This document shows, one piece after another, positions 56,410 to 64,000 of a stretch of 64,000 nt of DNA. Every line of letters starts with the position of its first letter. The stretch's first letter is position 1. The translations under genes and the position numbers were made by a program. This DNA is from Dioscorea cayenensis subsp. rotundata (taxonomy: Eukaryota; Streptophyta; Magnoliopsida; Dioscoreales; Dioscoreaceae): positions 19,635,257-19,699,256 of the forward strand of contig NC_052476.1 of NCBI RefSeq assembly GCF_009730915.1, read 5' to 3'. The notes beneath the pieces were generated by a model that saw nothing but the letters and a program-made list of their open reading frames with translations, searched no databases and was not told where the DNA came from.

Positions 56410-58420
56410 CTTATAAGTTTATATCCTTGTAAAAAAAGTTTTAGTATAAAAATTATTACTACAAGGATTAAATTATACGAGTGTATAAATTTTGAATCTA
56501 CGCACGTCTTTAGAGGCACATCCAATGATCCTAAGCCCTCTCAAAATCTATACTTATTTTTGGGAGCCGTTGGTTCTGCACCTAATGGTCCCAAATCCCC
56601 TTACTCAATTTTTTCTCTAAAAAAATAACTATATAATAATAGTCTAAATCCACCCAACCCATTCTCTTTATGATTAAAAAAAAAAAAAATATAAGAGCTC
56701 ATAAACATGTAAGATGACAATTAAACAGAAAGATGCAATGATATGATGCAAAAAATATATAATTTTAAAATAATAGAGAAGTAAACAAAAAGATGCAATA
56801 ATAGAGAAGTAAACAAAAAGATGCAATGATATGAAGAAAAAAACATTGTTAAAAAATAATAACTTAAAGAAACAAGGGAAAAAAAACAATTGTTATCCAT
56901 TAATCATCCCTTGGTTTTTTTCACTTTCTTTGAAAAAACACGGTTTTGATTAAGAATATTCTTTATGCTCTATTTATTTATTTTTGTTTTTGTTTTTACA
57001 GTGAAATGCATTGTAAGTAGTATAAGAAAGTACGTTTCTTTTGTGTGATTTTGGATCTATGCCTTTTCTAGTACTTGATACAATGAATTAAGTTATGTTT
57101 TACACTTTTGCTTGATGGGCACAACTCCTAACCTACTTGAGCAAACAAACAAGTTTTGATTTTTTGGTACGGAGGAACTCACTTGCATGTTATCCAATAT
57201 TTTTAGGTTTTTTTTTTGTCACATGTCACATCTTTGTTAAATACTGCCTTGATATGCTTGAGATGTGATTTGATAACAGGATAAAACTAAATTTTGTTTT
57301 TTTTTAATCTAACAGTGTAGATTTTTCTATTGTTAATATAAAATTATATTTATTAAACATTATCTATATGAGATTATAAGAGAGATAAAAGGGTGAGTTT
57401 CTTATATCTAGAGAGTGAAAAAAAAAAAGAGTGAAAAAAAAGATAAAAGTAAGTTTTTGTTCTTACTTGATCTCATTATAAAGTATGATAAAATCCTTAT
57501 TTTTGAGGTAAGATTAAGTTAATAAAGCTATGTAATTCTCTTCTTATTCCTCACTGTTCTCTCGTGAATATTGATTTGTTCTTAGCCGAATCACATTAAA
57601 TTTAGTGCCTTTTATTTTATTTTTATGTTAATGCTTGTATGTTCTTTTTGCATTGTCTATTCATTATGCTATTACTAGGTGTGTGAAATTGCACATCGAC
57701 GTGTTCAACGCATTATAACACTCATTCCGCATTTCCTTCCACACCAGTACGCAACAATCTCCTCTGTGAATATTTGATTTGTTTGCAAATACAAAACTTG
57801 GTTGGGTTCATGTTTGGAATGAGGACTTTTATCGAGTTGAAGCTTAATTATTATAAATTGAAAAAAATTATCTTTTTTCTCATTGGGTTTATTAGAAAAT
57901 TTTAAATTTTAAAATTTCACATATATGTTTTCATACAAAATTTTATATATAAAATACTGATAATTACCAAAATCCCTTTTGAAGTTTCCTTTATACACAC
58001 TTGGCCCTCTCAAATTTGGGTATTTCGGAAAACACCTTTTTTCTTACAACTTACTTTTTAGTAACTCTGACATAAAAGTAATTAACGTTGACAGAAATGA
58101 CTTTCAACTTTTTAAAAGGAAACATGTACATTATATTAAACGAGAAGGTCATTTATTAAATAGAAAAAACAAATATTAAACGAAAAGGTAACATATTAAA
58201 TGAAAACTTATGTGGTTACATGTAAACATGCAGTGTTAAACAAAAACTATAATTATTCAGTTATAATTTAAATTCCCTTTTACCACCTATCGGTCACTTC
58301 AACTGGGTCCATGTTATGAAATTTCATTTTTTGCCCTTGCAAATGGTGGGAAAAAAACCGCTCAATCACATCATATCCGACCTTTATACATACAATTTTG
58401 CTTTTTTTTTCTTCCTGCTT
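55936..58420. other. AT-rich intergenic region
   Basis: No gene recognised. It contains a ~150-base tandem duplication (56075-56370), a (TAA)n microsatellite (about 56368-56406) and the start of TTAAACGA-type repeats near 58075. Confidence 0.5.
56075..56370. repeat. Tandem duplication of ~150 bp
   Basis: Two near-identical copies start TTAGAAGTCTTTTTCC at 56075 and 56224 and end AAACATCTATAA. They differ by about one T (TTGTTGG against TTGTTTGG), so the duplication is recent. A (TAA)n run follows. Confidence 0.92.
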
Positions 58421-58456
58421 GCTTTTTGTCAAACAAAGTTTTGAAGGCTCAGCACA

Positions 58457-58502
58457 TCTTCTTCTTCTTCTTCTTCTTCTTCTTCTTCTTCTTCTTCTTC
58501 TT
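58457..58502. repeat. (CTT)n microsatellite
   Basis: About 15 CTT units upstream of the MULE transposase frame. The antisense poly-Arg frame here is an artefact. Confidence 0.92.
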
Positions 58503-58959
58503 GTCCTCATTTGGTTTGTTTGATTTGAGTTCTATCGGTTTCCCGATAAGGTGAGAATTTTTTCGTTACTCTCACTTTGATCATTCTGCGGGAGGGAGTA
58601 ACAATTTATAAAAATGTAGGACTATTATGGAGAGTTTTTGTGTTATTACTAGATACAACGGGGAGGGACGAGTGCTAATGTTCACGACGCTGATTTCTTG
58701 GGAATCAGTGTTAGTTGAGATATGTGGGCGATGGGGTCTCAATATTTTTCGTGTCAAGATGAAGTTTATCACACCCGATGGACATAAAACGGTTTGTCCA
58801 GTAGGAAACAAGGTTGACTTCCAGCGCATGTGTCACGTGTACTCCATCTTCAAATACGCTGTAGTCGATCTTGTTGCTGAGACAGATGATGTGCCATTGT
58901 CATATCCTTCTAAAAATGATTTCTTCTCGTTGTAAAGTTCTTCTCTTTTATGTTTATCT

Positions 58960-59155
58960 AGTTGTAGAAGTTAATTATTACTTAATTATCCCAGTTACCG
59001 TTTAAATATATTACGTTTTCATTTAAATATTGCTTTTTGTGCTTAAATTATTTTGTTTTTGTTTAAATATTTGTTTTAACGTTTAAATTTTTTTAGTTAC
59101 CTTTTAAACATTTTATGTTTCCGCTTAAAATATTGATCGTTTTTGTTTAAACTGA
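58960..59155. repeat. TTTAAAT/ACCGTTTAAA repeat array A
   Basis: Irregular ~20-base units (GTTACCGTTTAAATAT, GTTTTCATTTAAATATTG, GTTTTTGTTTAAAT) within a probable transposase intron. They are the complement of the TTTAAACGGTAA units in arrays C and D. Confidence 0.7.
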
Positions 59156-59866
59156 AGTGTTGGAAGGAATTCGGATTCTTCGAGCGCTCTCGTTCCACCT
59201 CATGGCAACCCTGACGGTGTGGCATGCCTTCTTTCCTCGTCAAATCAATCTGAAATGTTGTCGTTGGATATCAAACAATGTTTTTAAGGCGTTGAACATT
59301 TTAGAGACATAGTTCAAAATTTTGCAATCAAACAGAATTTTGACTTCAAATTCCTAAAGAATGAAAAACGCCGGGTAACTATGGAATGCACTGCCGATGG
59401 TTTTAAATGGCGCCTTCATGCATCAAAGGAATATAATAAAAATACATTTAGAATCAAGGTAGTGCACCCGTCACACACTTACGATGGTGGAATTGCATCT
59501 GCGTCACATCCGAAAGTGTCCAAAAAATGGATAAGCACACGAGTGATTCAGAAGCTCAAGGTCCGGCCCTTGTACAAGGCCATCGACATTAAGAAGGACA
59601 TATTGCGGGAATATGGTGTTCATATTCTATACAAGCAGGCTTGGTTGTGAAAAAGAGCATGCAGAGTGATCCTCTACGGCATGACATCTCCGACTATGAT
59701 TTGTTGCTTTGAGTGCGTGGATAAGGTAGTTGAGGACAAACCCGTGACATTGCGATTGTGGAAAGGGACGATGAGCATTTTAAATGTGCATTCTTTTATT
59801 ACAATGTGTGTATCGTGGGGTTCAAGAGGGCTTGCAGACCACTACTATTTCTCGATGGTACCCACC

Positions 59867-60655
59867 AATGTTTTAATAACCGGACCGGTTGTCGAACCGG
59901 TTAAGCAACCGGTTCCGGTCCAACCGGTTGAACCGGCCGGTTCAACCGGATTTAATTTTTTCAAATAAATAAATATTTAAAAATTTAAAAAACATTAAAA
60001 ATAAGTAAAAAATAATTTCAAAAATAAAGAAAAAATAATAAAAAGATACAAAAATTACATATTGCAAATTTAAATTACCTTTATAAGGTCATAAAGTTTT
60101 AACTTTACATAAAATTAAAATTTTCAAAATACAAATATACAAAAATACAACTATACAACAAATATTGAAAAATAAAGAATTAAATAAAATATAAGTCTAC
60201 AAGTATACAACAACAACAATAATGATTAAAAAATTAAAACCAAACCGTTCAAATATTTGGTTTAACACTTTAACTTTAATGAGTTTAATTATTGATTAGT
60301 GTAAAATTATAAGTTAATCATAATAAATTAATAATAATAAATTATAATATATTGATATTTTTTTATGCATTTTGTTTTTTTATGACTTTTTTTGTCTTCT
60401 TAAAATTTGAAGGAGTTAATTAGTTTATTAAGTTGATATAAGTTTTTTTAATTATAAAATAAATTAATTAAATAAATTAATTAAATCAATAAATTAACTG
60501 AGTCCGTCCAGCCGGTTCACCGGTTCACCGGTTGAGCAGGTTGAACCGGCTGATCCCGGGATTCTTTTGTAGTATATATTACTAATCGGACGGTTCTACG
60601 GCAGGTTCAGTTGAAACCGGTTGAACCGGCCGGTCCGGTCTGGTTTTTAAATCAT
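59867..60655. mobile_element. AACCGG-rich DNA transposon inserted in the transposase gene
   Basis: Ends AATGTTTTAATAACCGG and CTGGTTTTTAAATCAT are imperfect inverted repeats; dense AACCGG/CCGGTT motifs lie at both ends and the middle is AT-rich and non-coding. The 11-base sequence TGGTACCCACC is present on both sides (59856-59866 and 60656-60666) without mismatch, so the target duplication is intact and the insertion is young compared with the host element. Long target duplications of 9-11 bases point to a Mutator-type mechanism rather than hAT (8). Confidence 0.8.
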
Positions 60656-61254
60656 TGGTACCCACCTCCTTGGAAAATATCGGGGGTACTCTACTGGGTG
60701 CCACAGGCAAAGATGGAAACAATGGTTTTTCCACGTCGCCTTGGTATTGTTGACAGCGAGACCCGATGCGATTGGACATGGTTAATTTCAAGTGAGGGTG
60801 ATGCTTTATATGATGAAGGAGATTATCAAGATGTAATTACATTCGTGTCGGACGGTCTAAAGGCCTTGTGAGCGCCATTCTGAGAGTCTTCCCTTCTTCC
60901 CCATGTATCATCGGCTCGACACTTATAGGCCAATTTTATGAAAAGCTAATGTCGGACTTGGGAAGGCGTTGAGGGAGAATCTTGGTCCATATACTTTTGT
61001 ATTCGGTGGGCATCCACTGCTAAAGAATTCGATGATACTGTGAATGAACTGCAGGCCACATCACCCGAAGTGTATTAGTGGTTGATTCATAAATTGGATA
61101 TGTCACATTGGTCGAATTATCTGTTCAGAGTTGAACGCTGGGGCGAGATGTATTCAAATGTCACGGAGTCGTTCAATGCATGCATCAAAGAAGCTCGGCA
61201 TTTACCGGTGATGAAAATGGTCAAGTCCATAAGGTATTCTAATGTTGATTTTAT

Positions 61255-61430
61255 TTAACGCTTAACTTATCCTTTAAAAAGATTTTCTTTTTGTGCAAAA
61301 CTATTATATGTGTTTAATTATCCTTCTCTTTGCTTAATTTCGTATCCTACCATTTAAAAATATTTTTTTCTATTTAAATATCAGTATTTTTTCTTAAACT
61401 TGTTTACGTCTTCGTGTTCTACGTTGTATA
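61255..61430. repeat. TTTAAAT repeat array B
   Basis: Looser units (TTTAACGCTTAACTTATCC, ATTTAAAAATATT, CTATTTAAATATCAG) in the second probable transposase intron, same orientation as array A. Confidence 0.5.
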
Positions 61431-61859
61431 GGTTCAAGTTGATGCACATGTTATGCAACTGCTGACCGTGAGCAAGTTTATGGTAGCCCATGTAAACACA
61501 CTTGCTGCTGCAATAATGCGAGACAAACACCAACGTTCATTGATTTATTAGCGGCTACTTCACAGTCAACAATTACAAATTAGCGTATAAAGAAGCTATT
61601 TTCCCCATACCCGACATTGATAAGCCTACAGATGAAAATCATGAACTGCGTTCTGACCGCTTTGTGATGAGAAGGCAACTTGGGCGTCCTAGAAGAAAGA
61701 GGATCGAGTTGTAAACATCGATGGTCCGCGAGTAGCATTCATGACTGCCCTTTGCTGGCGTCAGCGTCACTGATCAGTGAATCTTGCATGATCAAGTCAT
61801 CGCTGAGCTAGGTATTGTAAATAAACAATCATTTAAGAAGAAAGAAACATATTTGAGAG

Positions 61860-62150
61860 TCGACTTTTGATATTTAAACATACATCGCCTCTTAAACGTT
61901 TTACTTAAACATTTTGAGAATAAAAAAGGCATTATAAATAAACAAAAAGTTATATAGAAACTCTTAAAATTTAAACAGAAACAACGATATTTAAACAAAG
62001 ACAATGATTTTTAAATAGGTAGACACTGTTATTTAAACGGTAACTCTGAAAATAAAGCGATGAAACTAAGAATTTAACCAAAGACAATGATATTTAAACA
62101 CAAACTATGATATTTAAACAAGATTTAATATTATTTACACGGTAACTTTA
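61860..62150. repeat. TTTAAAC repeat array C
   Basis: Units such as GATATTTAAACA(T/A)A, GTTATTTAAACGGTAACTCT and AATGATATTTAAACACAAAC in the region between the convergent transposase and ULP1-like genes. Confidence 0.7.
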
Positions 62151-62160
62151 TTGTACATAA

Positions 62161-63720
62161 TTATATATCAATCTTTTTTTCACCCGGGTAACATACTTTA
62201 GCGCAAGTAAAGGGACGTACGCTTCTCGTAGCCGTAGCTTTTTCACCGTTGAGCAGACATTCGATAAACCGCATAACATAGATGGCGCGATCGACACTTC
62301 CCTCATTTTTGCCTTGGGGATTGTCATTGTACGTAAACAAAGGGGTACATTAGAATCGTGATTCAGGGAGTCCATGATCGACTAGTGAGTGGAATAGTCT
62401 CCATTGTCGAGATTTAATATTTGATGTTAGAATCCCAACTAAAAAGCACTATTTATAAAACTCTAGTTATCAAAGCACTTATCATCTCTCAGCATCTCTA
62501 TCGTAGCTCCTCACTTCACGGCGAAGTATAGTGCATGTATTCGTACTTATCGTTATCAGAGCGACCAAATGGAAGTGGTCATTCATGATGATTGCCGGGA
62601 TAACTATGTCAACATCATGCTGAGATTCTGCGGCATCTCCCATCATAGCAAGAACCCTTTCACTCGTGTCTACCTATTTGGATATAAATAGTGCCAACAG
62701 GCGCGTGATGGAGGCGTGCTTCGCATATGGATATGGTACTCTCATCAAAGATTTATGGATTATGCAAACAAACGCGTCCATCACATCGAAATGCATCACC
62801 ATTTCCTTCCCATCAAGTATACGTGTATAAGCTACCTCAGTGTGGTCGCTGACATGAGTCATTCTTCCATATTATAATCTGTGGTTAAACCGTAAAAGAT
62901 AAAGTTAAACGGAGACTAACAAAGTTAAATGGTAACTATGCACTTTAAACGGTAAAGGAAATATTTAAAGGGTAACTCATTAAGTTAAACGGTAAAGAAA
63001 ATATTTAAAAGGTAACTCATCAATTTAAACGATAATGAAAATATTTAAAAGGTAACTTATTAAGTTAAATGATATCGTATATATTTAAACATTAACTGAA
63101 ATACTTGATACTTACGAATCCATCCAGCAATTCAAGAAGGTGTTTAATAACTCATGCTCAAGCGCGTCAAGGCTCCCATCGTCGGGGTATTTCTTCTTCT
63201 TGATCGAAAGTCCAGTCGCACTTCCTTGTATTTTTTTGGTTGGCGAGGACCATCATCGACCATCGAGCCTTGGCTTTTGTTGTCGTTTTTCATTGAGCGT
63301 TATTTTTGGCCCTACGTCGCGGCATCTTTCGATTCGTTGCTGAGTCTTGTTGTTGCTGATTATGGGAGAGTTTCTCCCTTCGATGTGGCGGTGCTCGATC
63401 CGGCCCGATTCGAGCCGAAACAACAATTTTCGATTGACAATCCATCAATGATCTTATCAACTAGCGTAGCATGAAGACAATCTCGACCCGGACACACAAT
63501 CTTTGCTAATTCTTATTGTTGAGGGATTGTGATTGTGGCTACCTTGACAGCGGCACCATCGTTCTCCGGTTCCACCCGAGATGGGGACCTCTTTGGCCAT
63601 CGTAACGATTATAGTTGCAGCTTCTTCTGGAACAATTTCCTCAAACGTTGCCATTGGAGTCGGCCGATTAACCACCGGTGGTGCTACTACTGTTTCATCA
63701 TCAGCCGGTGGAGAGACAAA
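62161..63720 (-). pseudogene. ULP1 (C48) protease-like gene of the MULE, degenerate
   Basis: Minus-strand pieces in order: 63457-63720 (MFVSPPADDETVVAPPVVNR, low complexity), about 63120-63190 (KKKKYPDDGSLDALEHELLN and TFLNCWMDS), 62674-62862 (HVSDHTEVAYTRILDGKEMV...FDVMDAFVCIIHKSL), and about 62165-62370 (NPQGKNEGSVDRAIYVMRFI, ECLLNGE). The last block aligns with the catalytic end of ULP1-like cysteine proteases, Q...NDCGxxxMRxxExL: the Gln is kept but the Cys position reads Arg (VDRA). ULP1 family members cut SUMO from proteins; here catalysis would be lost. Frames are split by arrays and stops. The gap with array D fits an intron. Confidence 0.55.
62880..63115. repeat. TTAAACGGTAA repeat array D
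   Basis: The clearest array: GTTAAACGGTAAAGAAAATA and TTTAAAAGGTAACTCATTAA alternate about four times with a ~38-40 base period, with more diverged units at both ends. It lies between two coding pieces of the ULP1-like gene. Confidence 0.82.
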
Positions 63721-64000
63721 CATTATTATTTTCCTTCTTTTGGCGAGTCTCTTAAAATGTTACCCTTTCCGAACGGCCATCCCAATGATGTCATCGTCAT
63801 CAAAATTCGACGCCATCACACTCACGTCCTCGCCTGCGTCAAGGCTTTTCTGAGTAGTGTTCGTGATGGGTGTTTCATTTGTTTATAGGGGACGGCGCAT
63901 TCGATTGTAGCCGTCCCTTTAATGCCCTCCACACGAGCAACAAGCCCTAGGAAACTCGGTCATCAGTACGTGGCATGCCTACATCATATATACGGTGACA
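63721..64000. other. Window end, unassigned
   Basis: GC-richer sequence, perhaps more of the MULE. No protein family recognised in any frame. Confidence 0.4.

Larger units (their letters stand above)
58627..61714 (+). pseudogene. MuDR-type MULE transposase, interrupted
   Basis: Exon-like parts: 58627-58935 (MESFCVITRYNGEGRV, MKFITPDGHKTVCPVGNK, CHVYSIFKYAVVDLV), the N-terminal region of this family; 59290-59650, the MuDR DNA-binding domain (RRVTMECTADGFKWRLHASK, KKWISTRVIQKLKVRPLYKA); about 59800-59866 reaching LLFLDGTH of the catalytic domain, where the AACCGG element is inserted (59867-60655); continuation LLGKYRGY and WFFHVALVLL; then about 61130-61233 (MYSNVTESFNACIKEARHLP) and 61432-61714 (SWIM region, then YKEAIFPIPDID and RRQLGRPRRKRIEL). 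GT-AG-like gaps at 58936-59160 and 61234-61432 look like introns. Stops (for example 59648, 60783) and frame changes add to the insertion, so it is inactive. Confidence 0.78.
58600..63720. mobile_element. MuDR-type MULE with convergent ULP1-like gene, degenerate
   Basis: A plus-strand transposase (58627-61714) and a minus-strand ULP1-protease-like gene (about 62161-63720) converge. MULEs that carry a ULP1-like gene are known in plants (the Kaonashi type). The boundaries given are those of recognisable coding; I found no terminal inverted repeats or target duplication in the window, and the element may extend beyond 63720. Confidence 0.6.

Noticed and set aside
58280..58510. Poly-Arg protein on the minus strand
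   Set aside because: Translation of a (CTT)n microsatellite.
1..64000. CRISPR arrays, bacterial operons, tRNA genes
   Set aside because: No spaced direct repeats of CRISPR type, no complete tRNA cloverleaf seen by eye, and all gene structure is eukaryotic.

Overview
This is nuclear DNA of a flowering plant. The evidence is GT-AG introns in AT-rich non-coding DNA, plant-only gene families (PELPK wall proteins, a CorA-like Mg transporter, serine carboxypeptidase-like and UDP-glycosyltransferase remnants), Ty1/copia retroelements primed by initiator Met-tRNA, an L1-type LINE, Mutator-like (MULE) and hAT-like elements, and a 1000-base N gap (41051-42050). I could not fix the species from sequence alone.

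Layout. 1-900: two decayed gene fragments (carboxypeptidase-like and UGT73-like). 3295-4449: intact intronless gene for a Ser/Pro-rich plant protein, with a G-box cluster upstream. 7004-8096: two-exon gene for an unrecognised 72-residue protein. 8291-13133: broken Ty1/copia element with 5-bp target duplication GTTTT. 13771-24008: four minus-strand PELPK-type cell-wall protein genes; copies 3 and 4 lie in a ~4 kb segmental duplication, copy 2 has a frameshift in the signal peptide, and copy 3 has a 1-bp insertion that removes its C-terminus. 24950-26515: four-exon CorA-like transporter gene, minus strand, apparently intact. 28309-33169: second copia element, minus strand, decayed. 34034-36298 and 38487-40834: two tandem genes for the 25-residue ribosomal protein eL41, each a 4-codon exon, a >2 kb intron and a 22-codon exon; both are too short for ordinary ORF calling.

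43894-50025 is a nest. A palindromic element with a near-perfect 9-bp target duplication was split by a 5.45 kb MULE (44461-49911) with ~100-bp inverted repeats and its own 9-bp target duplication. That MULE holds a FAR1-type transposase (minus strand, frameshifted) plus two captured host gene pieces with introns: the first coding exon of ribosomal protein eL34 and a multi-exon coiled-coil gene fragment. 50100-55935 is a decayed L1 LINE with an antisense AP2/ERF fragment inside. 58600-63720 is a second, MuDR-type MULE: transposase on the plus strand, a ULP1-protease-like gene convergent on the minus strand, arrays of a TTTAAACGGTAA-like repeat in its non-coding parts, and a 0.8 kb AACCGG-rich element inserted exactly in the transposase LDGTHL motif.

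Likely functional host genes are few: 3295-4449, possibly 7004-8096, two or three PELPK genes, the CorA-like gene and both eL41 genes. The rest is transposon sediment. The most unusual items are the gene-capturing nested MULE and the ULP1-bearing MULE with repeat arrays.
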